Below are positions 6,569-13,632 of a stretch of 23,134 bases of DNA, one piece after another (position 1 is the first letter of the stretch; the number at the start of each line of letters is the position of its first letter). The stretch is taken from assembly GCA_051744845.1 (NCBI GenBank), contig JBNJDJ010000027.1, forward strand, positions 1 to 23,134, written 5' to 3'. Position numbers and translations under genes: made by a program. This DNA is from JBNJDJ01 sp051744845 (lineage in GTDB: Bacteria; Bacillota; Clostridia; Peptostreptococcales; Acidaminobacteraceae). The notes under the pieces are model-generated. The model was not told the origin of the DNA and ran no database searches. It saw only the letters and a list, made by a program, of their open reading frames with translations.

Positions 6569-6621
6569 GTCTCAATTCATCTCCACCTTAATTAAAAATT
6601 AGGATGGAGTTTTCTTGAGAC
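6569..6621 (+). repeat. Long imperfect hairpin at the 3' end of the RNA region
   Basis: GTCTCAA (6569-6575) pairs with TTGAGAC (6615-6621). Inside, CTCCACCTTAATT (6581-6593) pairs with AATTAGGATGGAG (6597-6609) with one mismatch and one wobble. It resembles a terminator stem but lacks a strong T-run. Its inner part echoes the hairpin at 6222-6250. Confidence 0.7.
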
Positions 6622-6637
6622 ATTTTAGATAAATTAA

Positions 6638-6670
6638 AGGTCTTAATTTTAAATTAAGGCCTATTTTTTT
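6638..6670 (+). terminator. Intrinsic terminator closing the gdhA/structured-RNA transcript
   Basis: AGGTCTTAATTT pairs with AAATTAAGGCCT (one G-U), followed by a run of T. It lies just before the cobT promoter. Confidence 0.85.
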
Positions 6671-6678
6671 TAAAATTT

Positions 6679-6707
6679 TTTACTTTTTTGATTAAAGATT
6701 ATATACT
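6679..6707 (+). promoter_or_regulatory. Probable promoter of cobT
   Basis: TTTACT (6679-6684), 17-base spacer, TATACT (6702-6707). About 25 bases separate the expected transcript start from the ATG, leaving no room for a cobalamin riboswitch. Confidence 0.6.
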
Positions 6708-6736
6708 TAATTTAGTAAATAAAAAAGGGGGAAATT

Positions 6737-7768
6737 ATGCAAATTGAAATATCTGATTTAGATCAAGAAATTTTAAAAAGTGCTCAAAAAAGAGTAAATA
6801 ATCTTATAAAGCCTAAAGGATCATTGGGAAAACTTGAAGATATTTATGTTCAATTAGCTGGCATTTTTGGTGATATTTATCCAAAAATAAATAAAAAATC
6901 TATAATTGTATCTGCAGCAGACCATGGAATAGTTGAGGAAGGAGTTGCAACATCTACAAAAGAGATTACTCTTTTTCAAGCTAATAATATGACAAAAGGA
7001 ATAACTGGGGTATGTGCATTAGCTAATCAGTCTAATTCTGAAGTAATAGTAGTTGATGTTGGTATAAATAATGAAGTTAATAATGAAAAAATAATTAATA
7101 GAAAAATTAAATACGGAACTAATAATTTCTTAAAAGAAAAAGCGATGAGTAAAGCCGAAGCAAAAAAATCCATAGAAGTTGGTATAGAGATGGCTAAAAG
7201 AGAAATAAGTAAAGGAGTTAATTTAATTGGAACTGGTGAAATGGGGATTGGAAATACAACACCGTCTTCAGCAATTGTTTCTACTATTTGTAAAAAAAGA
7301 CCTATTGATGTAACAGGAATAGGTGCTAATTTGCCTAAAGATAAAGTTAAACATAAGGCTGATGTTATTAAAAGGGCTTTAGAATTTCATAAACCTGATA
7401 GAAAAGATGCTATTGATATATTATCTAAAGTGGGTGGGTTAGAAATTGGTTCTATGGCAGGTGTTATGCTTGGGGCAGCTTCTAAAAATATACCTGTAGT
7501 TGTAGATGGATTTATATCTAGTGCAGCAGCTTTAATTGCCTACAGTATAAATAAAAATGTAGTCAAATATATGATACCTTCTCATAAATCAAATGTTAAA
7601 GGATCGATTATAGCTTCTAACTTTTTAGGTTTAAAACCATCTTTAGATTTAAATTTAAGATTAGGTGAAGGAACTGGCTGTGCTTTAATGTTTAATATTA
7701 TAGAAGCAGCAACATATATGAATAATGATATGATTACATTTGATAAGGCAGGATTTAAAGTAAAGTAA
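6737..7768 (+). CDS. cobT: Nicotinate-nucleotide:dimethylbenzimidazole phosphoribosyltransferase
   Basis: CobT transfers the phosphoribosyl group of nicotinate mononucleotide to 5,6-dimethylbenzimidazole or another base, making the alpha-riboside that becomes the lower ligand of cobamides. The 343-residue length is typical. Visible motifs are KPKGSLGKLE near residue 26, AADHGIVEEGV (60-70), GEMGIGNTTPSSAI near 167 and the C-terminal LGEGTGCAL, where Glu311 corresponds to the catalytic base of the family. The ATG follows a run of G (AAAAAGGGGG). No other cobamide gene is in the window, so it may serve lower-ligand remodelling or a pathway encoded elsewhere. No terminator is visible between it and the PucR-type gene. 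Confidence 0.95.
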   Translation: MQIEISDLDQEILKSAQKRVNNLIKPKGSLGKLEDIYVQLAGIFGDIYPKINKKSIIVSAADHGIVEEGVATSTKEITLFQANNMTKGITGVCALANQSNSEVIVVDVGINNEVNNEKIINRKIKYGTNNFLKEKAMSKAEAKKSIEVGIEMAKREISKGVNLIGTGEMGIGNTTPSSAIVSTICKKRPIDVTGIGANLPKDKVKHKADVIKRALEFHKPDRKDAIDILSKVGGLEIGSMAGVMLGAASKNIPVVVDGFISSAAALIAYSINKNVVKYMIPSHKSNVKGSIIASNFLGLKPSLDLNLRLGEGTGCALMFNIIEAATYMNNDMITFDKAGFKVK

Positions 7769-7791
7769 ATTTTTTGTAATATAATATTCTT

Positions 7792-7818
7792 TTTACCATA
7801 AGTTTTTTATGATATAAT
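7792..7818 (+). promoter_or_regulatory. Possible promoter of the PucR-type regulator
   Basis: A perfect TATAAT (7813-7818) with TTTACC 15 bases upstream (or TTTTAC at 16). The -35 is weak or closely spaced. Confidence 0.45.
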
Positions 7819-7850
7819 TAAAAAAAGAATATAAGGAGAGAGGGATTATT

Positions 7851-9515
7851 TTGCAAAGAGCAGTTGGTATTAAACTAAGTAAAATATTATCAAGTGATTA
7901 TATTGGAAAAAGTAAAGTTTTAACAGGTAAATCATCTTTAAATAGATTAGTAACTAAAACAAATGTTATGGTTGATCCTGATATTTTAAAATGGGCTAAT
8001 AAAGGTGAGTTTATTTTTTCAACATCTTATTTTTTTAAAAATTCTAATATTGATATTCAAAAAGAAATGATAAAAGAAATGGATAATATAGGAGTAGCTT
8101 GTTTAGGAATTAAAGTTAAACCTTATTTAGATAAATTACCTAAAGAATTATTAGATTTAGCAGATAGCTTAAATTTTCCTATAATTGAAATTGATTATGA
8201 TATTTCTTTTACAGATATTATGACTCCAATTTTACAAAAAATATATGATGAACAATCTCAAATTATACGTAAAGTTGAAACAATCCATAAAGATAATATG
8301 GAAGTGGTTTTAAAAGGTGGAGATATAAAAGATATTTTAAAAAGTTTATCTAAAACTATGAGAAACCCTATTTATGTTGTTGACCATCACTTTGAAGTAG
8401 TTATTCGTCAATCCAATATTGATTTGGCTAAAGAAAAAAAACTTATGGAAAATATAAATAAGTTTTTTGACAGATCAAAAAGGAATAAATTAATTTCAAA
8501 TACAAAAGAAAAGTCAGTATTTATTGATGGTAAAGAGATAAAAAGATTAATGGTTCCTATTATGGTTAAAAATAATGTTTATGGTCATATTATAACATTC
8601 GGAATTAATAATAAACTTCAAAAATTTGATGTATTAAATTTAGAATCAAGTGCAAATGTTATGGCATTAGAGTTTTTAAAACGCCTTTCAGTACAAGAAG
8701 TAGAAAATAAATACAAGGCAGAATTTTTTGAAGATTTAATCTCTTTGGATCCTAAAAGAATGCAAAAGGCTAAGAAAAGAGCAAGACATTATAATTTTTT
8801 AGAAAATGCATATTATAGTGTTTTAAAGATTAATGTAAATATTGAAAATATTGAGAAAAATAAGAATTTTCTTTCTCAAATAATGAATAAATCGATTTAT
8901 TTAATTAATTTGATTTTAAAAGATAAAAAACGGCCTTTTTTAATATCCAATAAAGGAAAGTTTATTAATATTCTTATTATGTATGATAAAAATTTAAAAA
9001 TAAAAAAGAAAAATAAAAAAATAGCAAATGCAATAAAGAATATATTAGATGAAAAAATTAATAAAGTTAAACCGATAATTGGAATCGGTAGAAGTTATTA
9101 TGGTTTAGAAAATATCCATAAAAGTTTAGAAGATTCTGAAAAAGCTTGTGAAGCTTACGGTGGATATACTGATAAAAAAATAATTTTTTATGATAATTTA
9201 GGTATTTATAAAATATTTTGTCATGATGCATTAAAAGAAGAATTAAATGATTTTTATAATCAAAAATTAAAAGGTCTTATTGCATATGATAATAAAAAGG
9301 AAACTAATTTAATTGAAACTTTAGATATGTATTTTGAAGAAAATGGTAATTTGAAAAAAATGAGTGAAAAATTATATACTCATTATAATACAATACTTTA
9401 TAGAATGAAAAGAATTCAAGAAATTTTAGATGTAGATATTAAAGATAGAAAAGTTAGATATAATTTAGAAACAGCTTTAGAAATTTATAAAATTATGAAA
9501 AAGAATAACAATTAA
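7851..9515 (+). CDS. PucR-family transcriptional regulator
   Basis: The 554-residue protein has the PucR layout. An N-terminal domain (about 5-125) reads as the purine-catabolism-regulator input region, with GEFIFSTSYFF and a LADSLNFPIIEIDYDISF stretch. A middle region carries a degenerate, GAF/GGDEF-like fold. The C-terminal helix-turn-helix (about 490-550) has the family pattern LIETLDMYFEENGNL, then LYTHYNTILYRMKRIQEIL and a closing YNLETALEIYKI. TTG at 7851 is chosen because AAGGAGAGAGGG (7833-7843) precedes it and no ATG is nearby. Relatives act as activators or repressors of purine, ureide or amino-acid use, often for adjacent genes. Its neighbours cobT and fhs suggest a link to one-carbon or cobamide metabolism, but the target is not shown. 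Confidence 0.88.
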   Translation: MQRAVGIKLSKILSSDYIGKSKVLTGKSSLNRLVTKTNVMVDPDILKWANKGEFIFSTSYFFKNSNIDIQKEMIKEMDNIGVACLGIKVKPYLDKLPKELLDLADSLNFPIIEIDYDISFTDIMTPILQKIYDEQSQIIRKVETIHKDNMEVVLKGGDIKDILKSLSKTMRNPIYVVDHHFEVVIRQSNIDLAKEKKLMENINKFFDRSKRNKLISNTKEKSVFIDGKEIKRLMVPIMVKNNVYGHIITFGINNKLQKFDVLNLESSANVMALEFLKRLSVQEVENKYKAEFFEDLISLDPKRMQKAKKRARHYNFLENAYYSVLKINVNIENIEKNKNFLSQIMNKSIYLINLILKDKKRPFLISNKGKFINILIMYDKNLKIKKKNKKIANAIKNILDEKINKVKPIIGIGRSYYGLENIHKSLEDSEKACEAYGGYTDKKIIFYDNLGIYKIFCHDALKEELNDFYNQKLKGLIAYDNKKETNLIETLDMYFEENGNLKKMSEKLYTHYNTILYRMKRIQEILDVDIKDRKVRYNLETALEIYKIMKKNNN

Positions 9516-9540
9516 ATAACAAATATTTAAAATAATTGTT
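9507..9540 (+). repeat. Inverted repeat spanning the end of the PucR gene and the fhs -35
   Basis: AACAATTA (9507-9514) and TAATTGTT (9533-9540) are exact reverse complements 18 bases apart. The right arm overlaps the fhs -35 box. There is no following T-run, so it is a poor terminator; a binding site for a regulator of fhs is possible. Confidence 0.35.
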
Positions 9541-9564
9541 TAATGCTTAAAAATCAATTATAAT
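9536..9564 (+). promoter_or_regulatory. Probable sigma-A promoter of fhs
   Basis: TTGTTT (9536-9541), 17-base spacer, perfect TATAAT (9559-9564). Confidence 0.7.
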
Positions 9565-9600
9565 AAAAACTACAAGTGTAATGAAGTTTAAGGGGGAAAA

Positions 9601-11268
9601 ATGAAAACAGATGTTCAAATAGCTCAACAAGCTAAGAAAGAAAATATCGTAGAGATTGCAAAAAAAGTAAATTTAAGTTCAGATGACCTAGATTTATATG
9701 GTGATGACAAAGCAAAAATTGATTTATCTGTTTTAAAAGATTCAGACAAAGAAGATGGTAAATTAATACTTGTTACAGCAATTAATCCAACGTCGGCTGG
9801 TGAAGGTAAAACTACAACAAATGTTGGTTTGAGTATGGCACTTAATAAGATTGGTAAAAAGACATTTACTACATTAAGAGAGCCTTCTTTAGGACCTTGT
9901 TTTGGTATTAAAGGCGGAGCTGCTGGTGGAGGATATTCTCAAGTTGTTCCAATGGACGATATTAATTTACATTTCACAGGAGATATTCATGCTATTACTG
10001 CAGCAAACAATTTACTTTCTGCTTTAATAGATAATCATATTCATAGAGAAAATGAATTAAATCTTGATCCAAGAAAAATTTTATGGAAAAGAGTAATAGA
10101 TATGAATGATAGAGCATTAAGAAAAGTTGCTATTAGTTTAGGAAAAAATAGTAACGGAGTAGTGCGTCAAGATGGATTTAACATTTCCGCAGCTTCTGAA
10201 ATAATGGCTATTTTATGTTTAGCTGATGATATGAAAGACTTAAAAGAAAGAATATCTAAAATAATTATAGGATATACTTATGATGATAAACCTGTAACAG
10301 CAGGAGATTTAGGAGCTACTGGATCTATTGCATTACTTTTAAAAGATGCAATTAAACCTAACTTAGTTCAAACAGTAGAAAATACTCCAGCATTAATTCA
10401 CGGAGGACCATTTGCGAATATTGCTCATGGTTGTAATTCAGTAGTTGCAACAAAAATGGCATTAAAATTAGCTGATTATGTTGTTACTGAAGCAGGTTTT
10501 GGAGCTGATTTAGGAGCTGAGAAGTTTTTTAATATTAAATCTCGTTCTGCTAAATTAAATCCAGAAGCAGTAGTATTAGTTGCTACAGCTAGAGCTTTAA
10601 AAAGACATGGTGGAGCTAAAAAAGGTGAATTTGAAAAAGAAAACTTAGATGCACTTAAAAAAGGAATTGAAAATTTAGAAAAGCAAATTGAAAATGTTCA
10701 AAAATTTAATGTTCCTTTAGTAGTAGCTATAAATAAATTTCCAACTGATACTAAAAAAGAACTTGATTTTATTGAAAAGCGTTGTAATGAACTAGGAGTA
10801 GAAGTTTCTCTTTCTGAAGTTTGGGCAAAGGGTTCTGAAGGCGGAATAGATTTAGCAGAAAAAGTTGTTGAGTTAGTTGAATCAGGAAAGTCTGATTTTA
10901 GTCCAATATATGACTTAGATGAATCTATTGAGAAAAAAATTGAAACTATTTGTAAAGAGATTTATGGTGCAGATGGTGTTAATTTCTCTAGAAAAGCTAA
11001 GAAAAGTATGGATAAGTTTGAAAAAGATGGATTTGGAAATTTACCAATTTGTATGGCTAAAACTCAATCTTCATTATCTGATGATAAAACAAAATTAGGT
11101 AGACCTACAGGTTTTGAAGTAACAATTAGCGATATTCAAATTTCTGCAGGAGCTGGTTTTATAATTCCATTAGCAGGAAGTATTATGAGAATGCCTGGAT
11201 TACCAAAAGTTCCAGCTGCAATGAAGATGGATATAAAAGAAGATGGAGAAATTGTTGGTTTATTTTAA
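9601..11268 (+). CDS. fhs: Formate-tetrahydrofolate ligase
   Basis: Fhs makes 10-formyltetrahydrofolate from formate, tetrahydrofolate and ATP, feeding purine synthesis and, in acetogens, the methyl branch of the Wood-Ljungdahl pathway. The 555-residue length is typical. The nucleotide loop is TSAGEGKTTTNVG (64-76), and the folate-site signature FTGDIHAITAANNLL follows near residue 130. The C-terminal region keeps LPICMAKTQ and GAGFIIPLAGSIMRMPGLP. The ATG follows AAGGGGG and a strong promoter; a long hairpin terminator comes after. It stands alone, without folD or other Wood-Ljungdahl genes nearby, so an acetogenic role is not implied. Confidence 0.97.
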   Translation: MKTDVQIAQQAKKENIVEIAKKVNLSSDDLDLYGDDKAKIDLSVLKDSDKEDGKLILVTAINPTSAGEGKTTTNVGLSMALNKIGKKTFTTLREPSLGPCFGIKGGAAGGGYSQVVPMDDINLHFTGDIHAITAANNLLSALIDNHIHRENELNLDPRKILWKRVIDMNDRALRKVAISLGKNSNGVVRQDGFNISAASEIMAILCLADDMKDLKERISKIIIGYTYDDKPVTAGDLGATGSIALLLKDAIKPNLVQTVENTPALIHGGPFANIAHGCNSVVATKMALKLADYVVTEAGFGADLGAEKFFNIKSRSAKLNPEAVVLVATARALKRHGGAKKGEFEKENLDALKKGIENLEKQIENVQKFNVPLVVAINKFPTDTKKELDFIEKRCNELGVEVSLSEVWAKGSEGGIDLAEKVVELVESGKSDFSPIYDLDESIEKKIETICKEIYGADGVNFSRKAKKSMDKFEKDGFGNLPICMAKTQSSLSDDKTKLGRPTGFEVTISDIQISAGAGFIIPLAGSIMRMPGLPKVPAAMKMDIKEDGEIVGLF

Positions 11269-11291
11269 TTAAATTAGAGATAAATTAATAT

Positions 11292-11350
11292 AATACTTCT
11301 AAATAGAAATCAATTTAAAATTGATTATCTATTTGGGAGTATTTTTTTTT
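11292..11350 (+). terminator. Intrinsic terminator of fhs
   Basis: Nested pairs AATACT/AGTATT, AAATAG/CTATTT and AATCAAT/ATTGATT form a long interrupted stem followed by a long T-run. Confidence 0.88.
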
Positions 11351-11368
11351 AAAATTAGAAAATATAAC

Positions 11369-11396
11369 TTGATTTTTATAGTGAAAGTAGTATAAT
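11369..11396 (+). promoter_or_regulatory. Promoter of the K+ uptake operon
   Basis: TTGATT (11369-11374), 16-base spacer, perfect TATAAT (11391-11396), about 15 bases before the riboswitch begins. Confidence 0.7.
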
Positions 11397-11410
11397 ACTA
11401 ATATAATTAA

Positions 11411-11530
11411 AGAGATGCTTAATCTAAAAAAAGAGCGGAGGACCCATTTTTTTGGGGCGAATTTTATTTTTATAAATAGAGTACTCTTTCAACTCGAGCC
11501 CGTCAGCTAACTTCGTAAGCGATGAAAGAG
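11411..11530 (+). promoter_or_regulatory. c-di-AMP riboswitch (ydaO-yuaA class)
   Basis: The region carries the conserved blocks of the ydaO class in order: GCTTAATC (11417-11424), AGAGCGGAGGACCCA (11432-11446), GGGGCGAAT (11454-11462), CCCGTCAGCTAAC (11499-11511) and TTCGTAAGCG (11512-11521). GCTTA pairs with TAAGC as P1. CTCTTTC (11484-11490) is complementary to GAAAGAG (11524-11530), crossing P1, as expected of the pseudoknotted fold. Known members sense c-di-AMP and usually turn off K+ and osmolyte uptake or wall genes; here the gene downstream is a K+ channel, which agrees. A terminator/antiterminator pair follows. Confidence 0.93.
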
Positions 11531-11587
11531 AAACCATTTTTAGTTGTGAAAAAACCATAGGTTTCCTATGGATTTTGTATTTTTTGA
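11530..11587 (+). terminator. Riboswitch-controlled terminator and antiterminator
   Basis: CCATAGG, loop TTT, CCTATGG (11555-11571) and a T-rich tail form an intrinsic terminator before the first gene. GAAACC (11530-11535), at the aptamer's 3' edge, is the exact complement of GGTTTC (11560-11565), which overlaps the terminator stem. The alternative helix would be an antiterminator, giving an off-switch when c-di-AMP holds the aptamer. Confidence 0.85.
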
Positions 11588-11599
11588 AAGGTGATGAGT

Positions 11600-12949
11600 A
11601 TGAATATATTAAAAAGTAATAACCTTAGAAGAGAAATTAATCCTTCAATGGTACTTGTTTTAGGTTTTTTAGGAGTTATATTTTTAGGAGCTATACTTCT
11701 AAATTTACCTGTAGCTTCAAATAATAACCAAAGTGTTGGATTTATAAATGCTTTATTTACTTCAACTTCTGCTGTATGTGTAACTGGATTGATAGTTGTA
11801 AATACTAGCTTGCATTGGACGTTGTTTGGTAAAATAGTTATAATGTTATTAATTCAAATTGGTGGACTTGGTTTTATGACAATAACTACATTAATAGTAG
11901 TTGCCATGGGTAAAAAAATAGGTCTAAAAAATCGTATGTTAATCCAAGAGGATTTAGGTCAACATAGCATATCAGGTGTAGTTAGAATATCTTTAAAAAT
12001 TGTAAAAGTAACATTTCTTATAGAATTTATAGGTGCTATTTTGTTAGCTACTAAATTTGTTCCTGAATTTGGTACGAAAACTGGTATTTTTTATGGGATT
12101 TTTCATTCGATTTCAGCATTTTGTAATGCAGGATTTGATCTGATTGGTAATAGTTTAGAAAACTATGTTACTAGTCCAGTTATCAATTTTACTATAATGG
12201 GACTAATTGTATTAGGTGGGATTGGTTTTACAGTAATGCTTGATGTTTATAGAAGCAAAAATATAAGAAGACTAAATTTACATACAAAGATAGTTTTATT
12301 AATTACCGGTATATTATTAGTATCAGGATTAGTATTCTTTTTTATGCTTGAATATAATAATGTTAATACTATAGGAGATTTAAGTTTACCAAATAAAATA
12401 ATGGCATCATCATTTCAATCTGTAACACCTAGGACTGCCGGATTTAATACTGTACCAACTGGTCAGTTAAATGATACCTCGAAATTTTTGACTATAGTAT
12501 ATATGTTTATCGGTGGTTCACCAGGTTCAACAGCTGGAGGAATAAAAACAGCTACGTTAGGTGTATTATTACTAGCTGTTTATAGTGAAATCATTGGTAA
12601 AGATCAAATTAATTTTGCTAAAAGACGTATTGATTATGAAACAGTTTCAAGATGTATATCAATTTTGTTTATTGCACTAGCCTTAGTTATTTTTGTTACA
12701 ATAATTTTATCTATTACAGAAGTACAAAATTTTCTAGATATATTTTTCGAAACAGTTTCAGCTTTTGGAACAGTTGGTTTAAGTACAGGTATTACTGGAG
12801 AACTATCTGCAATTGGGAAAGTTATTGTTTCAATAACAATGTTTATGGGTAGAGTTGGTCCAATAACAGTTGCTACTGCTATTGCTAGCAGGCATACTGG
12901 TAAAAAAGATAGAATTAAATATCCGAAAGAAAAGATTATAGTTGGATAG
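11600..12949 (+). CDS. ktrB: KtrB/TrkH-type K+ channel subunit
   Basis: This 449-residue membrane protein belongs to the Trk/Ktr/HKT family, made of four fused membrane-pore-membrane repeats. The four filter regions read SAVCVTGL, SAFCNAGF, TPRTAGFN and SAFGTVGLST, each with the K+-selective glycine. GGSPGSTAGGIK between repeats three and four is also typical. It would import K+ in a complex with the cytoplasmic RCK ring encoded 9 bases downstream. Of three in-frame starts (GTG 11591, ATG 11594, ATG 11600) I chose 11600, because AAAGGTGA then sits at normal spacing. It is the first gene after the c-di-AMP switch. Na+-dependence, known for Ktr, is not shown. Confidence 0.94.
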   Translation: MNILKSNNLRREINPSMVLVLGFLGVIFLGAILLNLPVASNNNQSVGFINALFTSTSAVCVTGLIVVNTSLHWTLFGKIVIMLLIQIGGLGFMTITTLIVVAMGKKIGLKNRMLIQEDLGQHSISGVVRISLKIVKVTFLIEFIGAILLATKFVPEFGTKTGIFYGIFHSISAFCNAGFDLIGNSLENYVTSPVINFTIMGLIVLGGIGFTVMLDVYRSKNIRRLNLHTKIVLLITGILLVSGLVFFFMLEYNNVNTIGDLSLPNKIMASSFQSVTPRTAGFNTVPTGQLNDTSKFLTIVYMFIGGSPGSTAGGIKTATLGVLLLAVYSEIIGKDQINFAKRRIDYETVSRCISILFIALALVIFVTIILSITEVQNFLDIFFETVSAFGTVGLSTGITGELSAIGKVIVSITMFMGRVGPITVATAIASRHTGKKDRIKYPKEKIIVG

Positions 12950-12958
12950 GAGGAAAAT

Positions 12959-13609
12959 ATGGAAAATCAATTTGTGATTTTAGGATGTGGTAGATTTGGT
13001 TCTGCTGTTGCTTTAGAGTTAATGGATTTAGGTAAAGAAGTTATGGTAGTAGATAATGATGAAGAAGTTATTCAAAATATTTCGAGTAAAGTAACATATG
13101 CGGTACAGGCAGATGCTTCAGATGAAACCGCTATTAAATCATTAGGGATTAGTAATTTTGATGTTGCAATAGTTACAATTGGTACAAATATTCAAGCGTC
13201 TACTTTAGTAACATTAATGGTAAAAGAATTAGGTTTAAATAAGGTAATTTCAAAAGCAGTTAATGATTTACATGCAAAAGTATTATATAGAATTGGAGCA
13301 GATCGAGTTGTCTTTCCTGAACGTGAAATGGGTATTCGTGTAGCAAAAAATTTAGTTACTAAAAATGTATTAGATTTTATTGAATTAGCACCGGATTATA
13401 GTGTGATGGAAATTTCTGCTTTAGATGAATGGGTAGGTAAAACATTAGAAAAATTAAATATGCGATCAGAATACGGTATTAATGTTATGGCTATTAAACA
13501 TGGAGATGATTTAAACATTTCTGTATTAGGTTCATATGAAGTAAAAGAAGATGATATTTTAATAGTAATTGGAAATAATAAGGATCTTAAAAAATTAAGT
13601 AAAATTTAA
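12959..13609 (+). CDS. ktrA: KtrA-type RCK gating protein
   Basis: The 216-residue cytoplasmic subunit forms the octameric ring that gates KtrB. The RCK N-domain (about 1-125) has the Rossmann loop GCGRFG (9-14), and Asp32 at the end of the second strand (VMVVDND) for ATP/ADP or NAD(H). SKAVNDLHAKVLYRIGADRVVFPE is the usual dimer-crossover region. The RCK C-domain (about 135-216, ending KEDDILIVIGNNKDL) is the part that binds c-di-AMP in Staphylococcus KtrA; whether this one does is unknown. If so, c-di-AMP would act on both the mRNA and the protein. The start follows AGGAGG closely, and the histidine kinase starts 24 bases after its stop. Confidence 0.93.
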   Translation: MENQFVILGCGRFGSAVALELMDLGKEVMVVDNDEEVIQNISSKVTYAVQADASDETAIKSLGISNFDVAIVTIGTNIQASTLVTLMVKELGLNKVISKAVNDLHAKVLYRIGADRVVFPEREMGIRVAKNLVTKNVLDFIELAPDYSVMEISALDEWVGKTLEKLNMRSEYGINVMAIKHGDDLNISVLGSYEVKEDDILIVIGNNKDLKKLSKI

Positions 13610-13632
13610 ATTTGAAAGTAGGTGAAATACTC

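Larger units (their letters stand above)
6211..6670 (+). ncRNA. Candidate large structured RNA of unrecognised class
   Basis: This gene-free stretch between gdhA and cobT is 44% G+C over 6301-6540 (106 of 240, counted by eye), far above its surroundings, and rich in complementary pairs. Helices found by eye: CCTAATC/GATTAGG (6226-6232/6241-6247); AGCTT-GAAA-AAGCT (6252-6265, GNRA loop); a long-range GCAGGCA/TGCCTGC (6312-6318/6447-6453) enclosing CCTAGGA/TCTTAGG (6356-6362/6374-6380) and ATTGTAATG/CATTACAAT (6389-6397/6435-6443). A 3' domain has TTGACGA/TCGTCAA (6461-6467/6550-6556) enclosing ACCCG/CGGGT (6477-6481/6503-6507) and GGGAGC/GCTCCC (6515-6520/6542-6547). A terminator ends it. No promoter is clear, so it may be the processed 3' part of the gdhA transcript. 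Motifs of RNase P, tmRNA, SRP RNA, 6S, rRNA, T-box, cobalamin riboswitch and group I/II introns were not seen. No long ORF is present. Strand is inferred from the terminator and neighbours. Confidence 0.75.

Noticed and set aside
6211..6620. Group I or group II intron
   Set aside because: No group I core (paired GACTA and ATAGTC elements) or group II domain V is recognisable, and there is no interrupted gene or intron protein.
6211..6736. Cobalamin riboswitch or T-box controlling cobT
   Set aside because: No B12-box or T-box consensus is present, and a terminator plus the cobT promoter separate the structured region from cobT.
12652..12852. Small plus-strand frame rich in Tyr and Phe
   Set aside because: It is an out-of-frame shadow within ktrB.
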